Positions 1 to 8,345 of a stretch of 64,000 nt of DNA are shown one piece after another. Each line of letters starts with the position of its first letter. Within the stretch, counting starts at the first letter, position 1. This DNA is from Candidatus Poribacteria bacterium. Its GTDB lineage: Bacteria; Poribacteria; WGA-4E; WGA-3G. The notes under the pieces are model-generated. The model had not been told where the DNA came from, ran no database searches, and worked only from the letters and a program-made list of their open reading frames with translations. A program made the position numbers and the translations under genes. The stretch is taken from assembly GCA_009841255.1 (NCBI GenBank), contig VXMD01000013.1, forward strand, positions 43,431 to 107,430, given 5' to 3'.

Positions 1-282
1 ATACGTCTTTTTCTATAGACATATTGCTCCGCTGGAGCAAAGAGAGCGTTTATTTCTATCGACAAGTAGATGTGCTGAAGCGGGTGAGCGTTGATACTTC
101 CGGGGAAAGCCCTCCTCACGCTATTTGTAGACATAGCACTCCGCTGGAGTGCGTTGGTTCGCATACGTCTTTTTCTATAGACATATTGCTCCGCTGGAGC
201 AAAGAGAGCGTTTATTTTTATCGACAAGTAGATGCGCTGAAGCGGTGAGCGTTGATACTTCTGGGGAAAGCCCTCCTCACGC
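1..282. repeat. Two direct copies of a ~120-nt intergenic repeat
   Basis: Positions 1-121 and 163-282 are near-identical direct copies that differ by a few substitutions and one deleted G in the second. The left end may continue outside the window. Each carries the hairpin GCTCCGCTGGAGC. The spacer holds the related perfect hairpin GCACTCC-GCT-GGAGTGC at 137-153, which recurs in inverted orientation at 327-343. A 74-codon ORF across the repeat is low-complexity and itself repeated, so it is not called as a gene. The unit looks like a non-coding dispersed repeat of REP or MITE type. No transposase is present. Confidence 0.7.
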
Positions 283-317
283 CAGAGGCGTGATATATCT
301 ATAGAAATTGGAATGCC

Positions 318-344
318 AAAAACGCAGCACTCCAGCGGAGTGCT
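318..344 (-). terminator. Possible intrinsic terminator after the glycosidase gene
   Basis: Read on the minus strand, the hairpin AGCACTCC-GCT-GGAGTGCT (326-344) lies about 60 nt past the stop at 404 and is followed by GCGTTTTTGG, a run of five T. The same hairpin sequence occurs at 137-153 without a T run, so it may be a repeat element used secondarily as a terminator. Confidence 0.4.
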
Positions 345-403
345 ATGTTTGAGGGGGACATCTCGTGGACGCTAACAAATATTTACATACCCGCAAACCT
401 TAA

Positions 404-2722
404 TTATTCCACGGAAAACACCGCAACTTTACCTGTGTCGATCCATCTCGCAACCACGCTTTTGCCGGGAATTACTATACCTTCATATTCAAATGGGTTC
501 GTCCCGAAATTGGCGATCAGTTCAACAGTATTCCCAAACTCAGTGCGTTGGACCTGCCTGTTATCGCTCAACCACTCAAAGTCGGTCATCGGTTTGCCTC
601 CGATGTACCGATGCAGCGGTGAAAAGAAGGCATAGTGTCGTTGTATCCATGCTTTATGCTTTGTAAACTCCGCCATGTTCAGATGGTATAACGGTGGGAC
701 GTTGTAAAGCAACTCTAAGAGTGCTAAGGTCTCGATCGCATTCTCAAATTTGAGACTTCCAGAGCCCCAATGGTTCGTCGTGATTACTGAATCGTGGAAC
801 ACAATTTGGTAGAGCGGTAACCGGAAACGTGAATCATAATAGAGATACAGATAGTTTGATTTGAGCGGCACCTGTTTGATGTGAACCGCCGGACCTTCGG
901 GGGGCCAGTACGCACCTATATAGTAAGGCGAAGTTTTTTCTTTCATATCTGGATCGCCCCACCCGATGACGGGGACCGTCATCCCATGTGCAAAATGAAT
1001 CGTTGTCGCGGCGTAGGCAGCACCACGTTCCGAACCGACGACCATGTTATGTGTATCCCGAATCCACGCCATACGGGCGAGGCGTGCGTTCATGCCATCT
1101 AACTGCGTCGCAGGATGGGACGGCGAATAGTCGTCGAAGAGTTGACCATAAGCATCGCAATCAATGAACCACGTATTGAAGTCCGTTGGCATCTGTGCGA
1201 CGATACCGTTGACGCGATCTTCGACATACGGTCGTGCCACGAGCGGACTTAAGTGATATCCTTTCTTTTTAAATCCGCGATTCTTCGTGCCATCTGCGTT
1301 AACAATTGCGCCAGTCTCATAAAGCGACAGGTCAAACTGTGCGGTTTCCCACGTATCCTTTTCGTTTGGATGATGAATACTATGGTAGGAATCGTAGGGT
1401 CCGATCAGATACCCGAGTTCTCGCGCTTTTTCGACTGCAGTCGGATGCCGAAATCCGTCCTGCCATGAATCAGCGCCGAGCCAGAGTCTGTCCAACCCAC
1501 TTTCAGCAAATTGCTCCAGCAGTTTCACAGAGAGACCGTCACCCCATACGTCTGGATGCCTGAGTGTGTCGGGGAACGCGGCGTAAAGTAACAGACAGTT
1601 ACGGCGATAAATTTCTGGAAGCGATAGTGTGGGGACGTCTTGGGAAAGTAACTTTTCTGTTTCCGACGTAAGAGGAATCCTTGTCCACGCAAAGGCATTG
1701 TGAAAATCGGGTTTCTCAAGTTGCTCACTTAATGCGCGGCTCACGATCCGTAAGACATAATGGGACTGATAGGTAGATTGAGCGATTTCACGAACCGCTT
1801 TCCGGGTCTCCGTACTGAACTCTGCCCAGATCTGTTTCGCAACCTTCCCATCGCCACTCAGTCTTGTCGCAAACGTCTTCCAATCCGTTACATCGTATCG
1901 ACTGAGGAGCTTGCCGCCCCAGAGGTAGACGTGCGCCGCACCGAGCAATTTCTCCGCTTCTGGGGTCTTTTCGATCTTTTCAGCGAACGAAACGAATTCA
2001 CCGTTCTCAATCAGCCACTGCCGATATTGCTTGGCAGGTTCAACCGGGGATGCCGCACCGAGTGAAAGACGCACCCCATACGTTTTCTGTTCCCAGTTCG
2101 GCGTGAAGGCGTGTGATACCCGCATCCCTAAGTCAGATGTTTCCGTCTCACTGAAATGGATGCGGTTGTTGAAAGGGTTGGTTAAAATGTAAGTAAGCGT
2201 TCTCTCACCGAGATCTAATCCCCAAAACGGCATAGAGAGACCTGCTGTTGTGTTTATCGGTCCCCGATCGCGTAAAAAGTCTCGCCAGGTGATGTCATCT
2301 TTCGGTACGTAACTCCCCTCAAAGAAGGGAAGAATATAGCCGCGGATGGATTCGGTGTTTTCAATAAGGGGCCAGGTGAAATTTTGTGGGTCGTTTACAG
2401 GGTCATCTTGAATGAATACGATCGTTAGCGAATCCTTTAGCAATTCGGCATGAACGGTAAGGGCGCGTTCCGGCAGTTTCCAACGAAAACCGTTGTCTTC
2501 ATGAGAAACATCCATCGCGGCACCCAATCCTGTCTGACCCACTGAAGCCCGAACCGTTATGTCCGTTCCTGCAGGATAGACATTCATAGCAAGCGACTGC
2601 GGGAAGATTTCAACGTCCCAAACGGCGTTGCTGAAACGGAGGCTTTCAAGTGTGTCACTCATAGCGATAGCAGGCAGCAGAAATATCCCTATGGATAAGA
2701 GGTAAAATTGGAATCTCGACAC
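404..2722 (-). CDS. Secreted glycoside hydrolase-like protein (GH101/DUF5696-like)
   Basis: Large secreted protein of about 772 aa that probably acts on a complex glycan outside the cytoplasm. The open frame extends up to 2932 but overlaps the preceding gene. A GTG at 2722, preceded by GAGG, gives a clean signal peptide (FYLLSIGIFLLPAIA) and is preferred; an ATG at 2662 is the fallback. The middle region has the layout of an alpha-glycosidase barrel: 'GLDRLWLGADSWQDG', 'FNTWFIDCDAYGQ' (candidate nucleophile Asp) and, about 40 residues later, 'MVVGSERG' (candidate acid/base Glu). This resembles the Asp...Glu spacing of endo-alpha-N-acetylgalactosaminidases (GH101) and their relatives. The C-terminus has a beta-sandwich look. 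Family assignment is from motif memory and substrate is unknown. It is last of three minus-strand genes. Confidence 0.55.
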   Translation of the reverse strand: MSRFQFYLLSIGIFLLPAIAMSDTLESLRFSNAVWDVEIFPQSLAMNVYPAGTDITVRASVGQTGLGAAMDVSHEDNGFRWKLPERALTVHAELLKDSLTIVFIQDDPVNDPQNFTWPLIENTESIRGYILPFFEGSYVPKDDITWRDFLRDRGPINTTAGLSMPFWGLDLGERTLTYILTNPFNNRIHFSETETSDLGMRVSHAFTPNWEQKTYGVRLSLGAASPVEPAKQYRQWLIENGEFVSFAEKIEKTPEAEKLLGAAHVYLWGGKLLSRYDVTDWKTFATRLSGDGKVAKQIWAEFSTETRKAVREIAQSTYQSHYVLRIVSRALSEQLEKPDFHNAFAWTRIPLTSETEKLLSQDVPTLSLPEIYRRNCLLLYAAFPDTLRHPDVWGDGLSVKLLEQFAESGLDRLWLGADSWQDGFRHPTAVEKARELGYLIGPYDSYHSIHHPNEKDTWETAQFDLSLYETGAIVNADGTKNRGFKKKGYHLSPLVARPYVEDRVNGIVAQMPTDFNTWFIDCDAYGQLFDDYSPSHPATQLDGMNARLARMAWIRDTHNMVVGSERGAAYAATTIHFAHGMTVPVIGWGDPDMKEKTSPYYIGAYWPPEGPAVHIKQVPLKSNYLYLYYDSRFRLPLYQIVFHDSVITTNHWGSGSLKFENAIETLALLELLYNVPPLYHLNMAEFTKHKAWIQRHYAFFSPLHRYIGGKPMTDFEWLSDNRQVQRTEFGNTVELIANFGTNPFEYEGIVIPGKSVVARWIDTGKVAVFSVE

Positions 2723-2799
2723 TGGGAGTCTGTCCTCGTCTATTCTATCTGTAGCTGCGTAAGATGGCGCGCCAGGAAAACGCGCCACAGAAAGACTGT

Positions 2800-3558
2800 T
2801 TAGCTTGATAATTCTTCCCACAACGCTCGATAGAAATTCATCACACGGATGGGATCCGAGCTTCCTGCGATCTCTGCTAAGCAGTAATCCGAATATCCGG
2901 ACTCTTTCAGCAATGTGAAGAGTTCCCGCCACGGATACTCACGTCGATGTAGCTCCGTGATATGCACCAAGCCGATTCTGCCTCTCACGTAGTTGAAGTT
3001 GTTTAGAATGGAACCGTCTTCTACTTCACCGAAATTGGAATTCCAGCAGACATAGACATTCTCATGGTCGGCGACATCAATAATTGTGCGGATATGTGGG
3101 AGTTCAGAGGTGCCACCCCCGTGCACTTCTAACCGAATCTGCACACCGAGATTCGCGGCGAATTCGCCACACTCGCGCAATGCCAACCCGATCTGTTCCA
3201 AGGTCTTTTCGACGGGTACTTCGTTGGGCAATCCATTCGGACGCACTTTCACGCCGGGTGCGCCGACATCGGCGGCGAGTTGAGAATACGCCTTTGTCCC
3301 CGCTATATTCCTGCGAACCACTGCTTGATCGGTGGCATGATAGTCAAATGCGGAACCTAAACCGGCGATCTCGATCGGAGAGTCAGCAAATTGCTGCTTT
3401 ATCGCCGCTCGTTCACTTGCGGAGAGGTCAACTTCAACGCCGTGGGCATGTGTTGTCCGCAATTCCACACCTGAGAATCCTGTCTCTACGCAGTTTTCGA
3501 TGATTGTAGCGACATCCCAATCTTTTGCCATATTATACGTAACTAAACCAAGTTTCAT
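2800..3558 (-). CDS. Sugar phosphate isomerase/epimerase family protein
   Basis: 252 aa TIM-barrel protein of the xylose isomerase-like / AP endonuclease family 2 superfamily. It starts 'MKLGLVTYN' and shows the family's spaced metal-ligand acidic residues and histidines ('GFSGVELRTTHAHG', 'RLEVHGGG', 'VYVCWNSN', 'LAEIAG'). Length is usual for the family. An AGGAG lies 5-6 nt upstream of the ATG. These enzymes typically isomerise or epimerise keto sugars, inositols or hydroxypyruvate. The exact substrate cannot be read here. It sits 9 nt after the Uma2 gene and 77 nt before the glycosidase, on the same strand, so a small sugar-related operon is plausible. Confidence 0.8.
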   Translation of the reverse strand: MKLGLVTYNMAKDWDVATIIENCVETGFSGVELRTTHAHGVEVDLSASERAAIKQQFADSPIEIAGLGSAFDYHATDQAVVRRNIAGTKAYSQLAADVGAPGVKVRPNGLPNEVPVEKTLEQIGLALRECGEFAANLGVQIRLEVHGGGTSELPHIRTIIDVADHENVYVCWNSNFGEVEDGSILNNFNYVRGRIGLVHITELHRREYPWRELFTLLKESGYSDYCLAEIAGSSDPIRVMNFYRALWEELSS

Positions 3559-3567
3559 AGAATCTCC

Positions 3568-4140
3568 TTATTCAAAAAGTTGTGCGACTTGACATGAAAA
3601 ATCTTCAACGACATCTTCGCCAGTGAGTGTGTCGTTGCGTGTGAGCAATTTGATATCTGTTTTAGAACGGTAGATCGTCACCGTTCTGGATAACGGCTCG
3701 ATCACCCAGACAAGACGGGTTCCGGCGTCCAGATAGGCGAAAACCTTTTCAGAAACATTATACTGTAAATCCATCGGTGCAATTATCTCAACCGCAAGAT
3801 CAGGCGAGTACGGAAATACATTACTCAGGTCATCTGGTATCTGGGTTAATAAAACAAAAGCAATATCTGGTATTAGCACACAATCACCGATCTTGAAACC
3901 TGTATAGGGCACATAGATGCGTCCCAATTGGTTTTCCCGTACATGCTGACCTAAAGACCAACTGAGATTCATACTAATATTGCCGTGTTCCACTGGTGTA
4001 GGCGGTATTGGTATGAGTTTTCCTTCCACATATTCATATATTTCCAACTCACTCTCGAGGAAATCGTCCACCGTCATATCGGTTTCCAGCGGCACGAGGG
4101 ATATCGCCGCTTGTTCATAGCCGTTTTTCGGAATGTCCAT
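3568..4140 (-). CDS. Uma2 family endonuclease (DUF820)
   Basis: 190 aa from the ATG at 4140, which has a strong GGAGGAG six nt upstream; the longer frame to 4176 lacks one. The fold is the PD-(D/E)XK-like Uma2/DUF820 domain: N-terminal 'TVDDFLESE.EIYEYVEGKLI', central 'DCVLIPDIAFVLL' (catalytic Asp) and 'DLAVEIIAP' (catalytic Glu), then 'VFAYLDAGTRLVWVIEP'. These proteins occur in many paralogues in cyanobacteria, planctomycetes and poribacteria, and their cellular role is unsettled. First gene of the minus-strand trio, divergent from the XRE-MBL gene. Confidence 0.88.
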   Translation of the reverse strand: MDIPKNGYEQAAISLVPLETDMTVDDFLESELEIYEYVEGKLIPIPPTPVEHGNISMNLSWSLGQHVRENQLGRIYVPYTGFKIGDCVLIPDIAFVLLTQIPDDLSNVFPYSPDLAVEIIAPMDLQYNVSEKVFAYLDAGTRLVWVIEPLSRTVTIYRSKTDIKLLTRNDTLTGEDVVEDFSCQVAQLFE

Positions 4141-4171
4141 CAGAACTCCTCCGTTTTTGATGCCTACCGTT

Positions 4172-4205
4172 TTCAATTGTATTATACCGAATTTTTTGCT
4201 ACAAT
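4172..4205. promoter_or_regulatory. Overlapping divergent promoters
   Basis: On the + strand, TTGTAT (4177-4182), 17 nt, TACAAT (4200-4205) lies 36 nt before the XRE-MBL start. On the - strand a TATAAT occupies 4186-4181, about 40 nt before the Uma2 ATG, with no good -35. The two cores overlap, so the flanking genes may interfere with each other's transcription. Confidence 0.45.
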
Positions 4206-4241
4206 GTTTCTTAAATCCGAAAAAGTAAGGAGAACACCACT

Positions 4242-5069
4242 ATGGCTTATGCACTTGAAGATGAATTTGGTGACATCATCGGCAAAGCTCGACGCGGGCA
4301 AGACTTGTCTCACAGCCAAGTTGCCACTGCAACCGGTATCACAGAGGCAGACCTTGCTCGTATGGAACAGTATACCTTAAAACCGACAGAAACGCAAGTC
4401 CTTCGGCTCGCAGAAACCCTGAATTTGGACGGTGCCAAACTGCTCGATATTGCGACGGAACAGTGGGAACCCGAACCACCGCAACAGAGGAGCGATTCAG
4501 CCCTTGAAGTGATCACAATCAGCGCACCGGTCGGCGGCTGGCCCGTCAATGCCTATCTCCTCATCTGCCAAGCAACTAACGATGCCGCGATTATCGACAC
4601 AGCGGCACATCCAGACCTCATCTTGGAACAGTTAGATGCTCATAACGTGAATCCCACAGCGATTCTTTTAACACACGCCCACAGCGACCACACCGATGGG
4701 TTACCGAAGATCCAAACCGCGATTGGCTGCGAAACTTACATCCATACGGACGAACCGAAACCGCAGAGCGAAACGAGATTGCGTGAGGTGGCACATGGAG
4801 ACACCCTCACCGTCGGTGAACTCACGGTAACCGTCGTCAATACACCGGGACACACCCCTGGTGGATGTAGTTTCATCGCGGAGACCGTAGCCTTCGTTGG
4901 CGATGCGATCTTCGCTGGCTCAGTCGGTGGTCCTAATATCTCCCTTCAGAATGAGATTGATAGCGTTCGAGACAATCTGTTGTCGCTGCCAGACGGGGTT
5001 AGACTCTTTCCAGGACACGGTCCGTCTACTACCGTGGGTGAAGAGAAAGCACACAACCCATTTTTCTAA
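4242..5069 (+). CDS. XRE-type HTH fused to metallo-beta-lactamase-fold hydrolase
   Basis: 275 aa two-domain protein. Residues about 10-70 form a Cro/C1-type helix-turn-helix ('LSHSQVATATGITEADLARME', 'TQVLRLAETLNLD'). Residues about 88-275 form a glyoxalase II-like metallo-hydrolase with HAHSDH (His145, His147, Asp149, His150), 'NTPGHTPGG', 'FVGDAIFAG' and 'LFPGHGPST', so both metal sites look complete. AAGGAG lies upstream of the ATG. A DNA-binding domain on a thioesterase-like hydrolase suggests an enzyme that senses its own substrate, but this is inference. It ends 25 nt before the peptide permease genes and could be cotranscribed with them. Confidence 0.85.
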   Translation: MAYALEDEFGDIIGKARRGQDLSHSQVATATGITEADLARMEQYTLKPTETQVLRLAETLNLDGAKLLDIATEQWEPEPPQQRSDSALEVITISAPVGGWPVNAYLLICQATNDAAIIDTAAHPDLILEQLDAHNVNPTAILLTHAHSDHTDGLPKIQTAIGCETYIHTDEPKPQSETRLREVAHGDTLTVGELTVTVVNTPGHTPGGCSFIAETVAFVGDAIFAGSVGGPNISLQNEIDSVRDNLLSLPDGVRLFPGHGPSTTVGEEKAHNPFF

Positions 5070-5094
5070 TTTTTAACTACGGCGGGTTCACCTC

Positions 5095-6117
5095 TTGCTC
5101 TCCTATCTCCTCCAACGCTTTCTTTCGATCGGTTTATCCCTTTTGGCGGTATCGCTTCTTGTGTTCCTGATGGTGCACCTCATCCCCGGCGATGCCGCCG
5201 TCGCTATTTTGGGGGAACGCGCGACCGAAAAGGCGCTTATTGAACTTCGAGAGGATATGGGGCTTGATAAGCCTTTGTATCACCAATACGCCAAATTCTT
5301 GTGGGATGTCGCACACCTCGACTTCGGACGCTCCTTCAAAACAAAGCAACCCGTCATCGAAGAAATCAAACGTTATTTTCCAGCAACGGCTGAATTGACC
5401 CTTGCGGCAATGGCATTTTCTATTTTGTTCGGTATTGCAGCAGGCATCATTGCGGCGATCTTTCGTGGAACGTTTTTAGACTATTTCTCCATGTCGATAT
5501 CCCTCGCGGGCATCTCTATGCCGATCTTCTGGTTGGGATTGATGCTCATTTTGCTTTTCTCATACTTTCTGCCTATCCTACCGAGCACGGGACGACTGGA
5601 TGTCATCTTAGATTTAGATATCCAGTCGCGCACCGGTTTTTATCTTATCGATACCCTTCTTGCTGGAAACTTCGCCGCCTTTCGGAACGCCGTCGCACAC
5701 CTCATCCTCCCAGCGATAACATTGGGCACGATCCCATTAGCAATTATCGCTCGTATGACCCGATCCAGCCTCCTTGAAGTGCTAAACCAACCCTATATCA
5801 TGACCGCTTACGCGAAAGGTTTACCGCGGTGGAAGGTTATTGGTAAACATGCAATGAAAAACAGTATGGTGCCTGTTCTGACAGTTATAGGATTGGAATT
5901 CGGCTATCTATTGGGCGGAGCGATCTTAACCGAGCACATCTTTTCCTGGCCCGGACTGGGTTCATGGTTACGCGCTGCCGTCGAGGCTCGCGATGTTCGC
6001 GCAGTGCAAGGCGGCGTGCTTTTCGTTGCTACGGTCTTTATGCTCGTCAATCTTATCGTGGACATGCTGTATGCCTACTTTGATCCACGCATTCGAGTCG
6101 GAAACGAAGTTAGATGA
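5095..6117 (+). CDS. ABC transporter permease, dipeptide/oligopeptide type (DppB-like)
   Basis: 340 aa integral membrane protein of the DppB/OppB/NikB family. It begins with the typical 'YLLQRFLSIGLSLLAVSLLVFLM' helix and 'IPGDAA' segment, and has about six membrane spans and the EAA-like loop 'TAYAKGLPRWKVIGKHA' that contacts the ATPase. The start is a TTG with weak GGCGGG upstream; no in-frame ATG fits better. It overlaps the next gene by 4 nt (ATGA), so the two subunits are translationally coupled. No ATPase or binding-protein gene lies beside it, so the rest of the transporter must be encoded elsewhere. Confidence 0.9.
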   Translation: MLSYLLQRFLSIGLSLLAVSLLVFLMVHLIPGDAAVAILGERATEKALIELREDMGLDKPLYHQYAKFLWDVAHLDFGRSFKTKQPVIEEIKRYFPATAELTLAAMAFSILFGIAAGIIAAIFRGTFLDYFSMSISLAGISMPIFWLGLMLILLFSYFLPILPSTGRLDVILDLDIQSRTGFYLIDTLLAGNFAAFRNAVAHLILPAITLGTIPLAIIARMTRSSLLEVLNQPYIMTAYAKGLPRWKVIGKHAMKNSMVPVLTVIGLEFGYLLGGAILTEHIFSWPGLGSWLRAAVEARDVRAVQGGVLFVATVFMLVNLIVDMLYAYFDPRIRVGNEVR

Positions 6118-6968
6118 ACAACGCAACAACCGTTACCAGCCAACAATACGTCCTTCGGAAACTCTTAAGGCACCGTTCTGCTACCATCGGTGCGTCTATT
6201 ATACTGTTTTTCATTATCATCGCCATCTTCGCGCCACTTATCGCAACGCACGACCCGAGGCATGCCAATGTCGTTGAGCGTCTCAAAGGCTGGTCCAGCG
6301 CGCATTATCTCGGTACTGACGGCGTCGGACGTGACATCTTTAGCAGGATTGTCTACGGAACGCGTATTTCTCTGAAGGTCGGACTCATCGCGATGTCGTT
6401 TTCCATAGGGTTCGGGATCTGCTTCGGGGCCATCGCCGGATATTACGGTGGGAGGCTCGACAATCTAATTATGCGTGTGATGGATATGATGCTTGCAATG
6501 CCAAGTATCCTTCTGGCGATGGTCATTGTTACTATTTTGGGACAGAGCCTCACGAATGCTGTTATCGCGGTCTCCATTGTTTATATTCCGCAATACGCCC
6601 GCATTTTGCGTGCCGCTGTCCTGAAAGTCCGAGCGTTAGATTATGTCGTTGCGGCAAAGGTTATCGGTGCCAGCAACGGTCGCATTCTGCTGACCACGGT
6701 TCTCCCGAACTGTATTGCACCGTTGATTGTCCAAGCGACTTTAGGTATCGGTGCTGCCATTTTAGATGCCGCGGGTCTGAGTTTCCTCGGACTCGGTGCT
6801 GAGATTGGCGAACCCGAATGGGGCGCGATGCTAAACGAAAACCGCAAGTTTATCCGTCGCTCCCCCTTGGCTGTTACTGCGCCTGGCATTGCTATCTTCC
6901 TCATCGTCTTGGGGTTCAACCTCCTCGGTGATGCTCTCCGAGATGCTCTTGACCCTCAAATGGATTGA
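6114..6968 (+). CDS. ABC transporter permease, dipeptide/oligopeptide type (DppC-like)
   Basis: 284 aa partner of the preceding DppB-like subunit. N-terminal cytoplasmic segment, first helix 'ATIGASIILFFIIIAIFAPLIA', the DppC hallmark 'HYLGTDGVGRDIFSRIVYGTRISL', and the EAA loop 'DYVVAAKVIGASNGRILLTTVLPN'. Length is usual for the family. The ATG sits inside the TGA of the upstream gene. Substrate (peptide, nickel or glycoside) cannot be told from the permeases alone. Confidence 0.9.
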   Translation: MNNATTVTSQQYVLRKLLRHRSATIGASIILFFIIIAIFAPLIATHDPRHANVVERLKGWSSAHYLGTDGVGRDIFSRIVYGTRISLKVGLIAMSFSIGFGICFGAIAGYYGGRLDNLIMRVMDMMLAMPSILLAMVIVTILGQSLTNAVIAVSIVYIPQYARILRAAVLKVRALDYVVAAKVIGASNGRILLTTVLPNCIAPLIVQATLGIGAAILDAAGLSFLGLGAEIGEPEWGAMLNENRKFIRRSPLAVTAPGIAIFLIVLGFNLLGDALRDALDPQMD

Positions 6969-7017
6969 GATTAACGAGAGGGGTATGAGCGGGCATGTAT
7001 CAAATTTTAAGATTTTT

Positions 7018-7046
7018 TTGACACGTCCCGCTTTTTGTGGTATAAT
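7018..7046 (+). promoter_or_regulatory. Consensus sigma-70 promoter for the multicopper oxidase gene
   Basis: TTGACA (7018-7023), exactly 17 nt, TATAAT (7041-7046): a perfect match to both hexamers at optimal spacing. The expected transcription start is near 7053, about 30 nt before the ATG. It is the best promoter match noticed in the window. Confidence 0.8.
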
Positions 7047-7082
7047 TCAATGCAAATTTAACCCTGTGAGGTTTAATATCTG

Positions 7083-8240
7083 ATGGAGCCAGCCTTAAGA
7101 AGTCGATTTTTGAAAATGAGTCTCAATATCACGAGATTGAACTCAACATGGAATACCCGCCGATTACATTCCCTACGCAATTCCGGAAACCTACACTCCA
7201 CGTCTTATACATTGCTTATACTCATGAGTGTCCTACTTTACCTCTGCCCCGGTACCGGTGAAGCCGCAACACGGGAGTACTGGATCGCGGCTGAGAAAGT
7301 CGAATGGAACTACGCCCCGAGTGGACAAAATCTCATCAGACCAGCGATGGGGTTGGGCGTTTGGGGTAAGGCACTGGCGTACGAAAAATACCGTTACATC
7401 GAATATACCGATGGGACCTACACGACACAGGTCGAACAACCCGTGTGGATGGGGATCCTGGGACCGCAACTGCACGCCGTTGAAGGCGACAGTGTCCGCG
7501 TGCATTTTCTCAATCGCGCCGACAAACCGCTCAGCATCCATGTGCACGGATTACAATACGATGAAGCAAACGAGGGGGCTGATATGAAAGGCTCGGGTGC
7601 CGCTGTGCCACCGGGTGGACAGTTCACCTATCACTGGGAAGCGGATAGCGATGCTGCTCCGGGTCCGAACGATCCTTCGTCTATTGTTTGGCTTTACCAC
7701 TCGCACGTCGATGCGGTTACGGAGGTCTACGACGGTTTGATTGGGACCATTGTTGTTACGAAAAAAGGGATGGAACGTGCTGCGAACGACCCACGTCCGA
7801 AAGATGTCGACAAAGCGTTCACGACTCTGTTTTTGATCTTTAATGAAAATGACCGCAGAATTGTCAAAAGTGGACAAAGTGCCGAGTATGATTCTCCTGA
7901 AGAAACTGAAGAGGGAAACCTTAAGCATGCTATTAACGGCTATATCTTTGGGAATCTACAAGGGTTGGAAGTTGAACAGTACGATAGGGTACGGTGGTAT
8001 CTTATTGGGTTAGGCACTGAAGTCGATATGCACACTGCCCACTGGCACGGTCAGACGGTGTTAAACGCTGGAAAACGCACGGACGTGGTGGATTTGCTAC
8101 CCGGCTCTATGGTTACAGTGGATATGACGGCGAAAACGCCTGGCAATTGGCTCTATCATTGCCATGTTGCTGATCATATTACGGCGGGTATGAACACACG
8201 TTGGCGGGTAGTGCCAAAGGTTCGAGAAAACACCCATTAA
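7083..8240 (+). CDS. Multicopper oxidase, two-cupredoxin-domain type
   Basis: 385 aa secreted oxidase-like protein with two visible cupredoxin domains. Domain 1 has 'LSIHVHGLQYDE' and 'WLYHSHVDAVTEVYDGL'; domain 2 has 'HTAHWHGQTVLNAGKRTDVV' and 'WLYHCHVADHITAGM'. Together these supply the HxH pairs and HCHxxxHxxxGM expected for type 1 and trinuclear copper sites. The N-terminus is long (about 50 residues) before the hydrophobic segment 'LLILMSVLLYLCPG', so an internal start at 7119 is possible. It could oxidise metals or phenolics; the substrate is not deducible. Next to it lie Fe(III) uptake genes, which makes a ferroxidase-like role attractive but unproven. Confidence 0.85.
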   Translation: MEPALRSRFLKMSLNITRLNSTWNTRRLHSLRNSGNLHSTSYTLLILMSVLLYLCPGTGEAATREYWIAAEKVEWNYAPSGQNLIRPAMGLGVWGKALAYEKYRYIEYTDGTYTTQVEQPVWMGILGPQLHAVEGDSVRVHFLNRADKPLSIHVHGLQYDEANEGADMKGSGAAVPPGGQFTYHWEADSDAAPGPNDPSSIVWLYHSHVDAVTEVYDGLIGTIVVTKKGMERAANDPRPKDVDKAFTTLFLIFNENDRRIVKSGQSAEYDSPEETEEGNLKHAINGYIFGNLQGLEVEQYDRVRWYLIGLGTEVDMHTAHWHGQTVLNAGKRTDVVDLLPGSMVTVDMTAKTPGNWLYHCHVADHITAGMNTRWRVVPKVRENTH

Positions 8241-8247
8241 GCGCCTA

Positions 8248-8301
8248 TTCAAAAATTTTGAACCTTTCGCAATTAAATCTGACTAAATTTAGACCAGATT
8301 T
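8248..8301. promoter_or_regulatory. Two palindromes upstream of the iron uptake genes
   Basis: TTCAAAA-A-TTTTGAA (8248-8262) follows the oxidase stop directly. AAATCTG...CAGATTT (8275-8301) surrounds TAAATTTA and forms an imperfect 27-nt palindrome 45 nt before the Fe(III)-binding protein gene. The second has the size and place of an operator, perhaps for a Fur-like repressor, though it does not match the classical Fur box well. Confidence 0.35.
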
Positions 8302-8345
8302 GATAACGATGTCCAGTTTATTAATTACTTGCTTAAGGAGACTTT

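Noticed and set aside
1-282. A CRISPR array or a 74-codon gene in the repeated region
   Set aside because: Only two long units with one spacer, no short regular repeats, and the ORF is a translation of the repeat itself.
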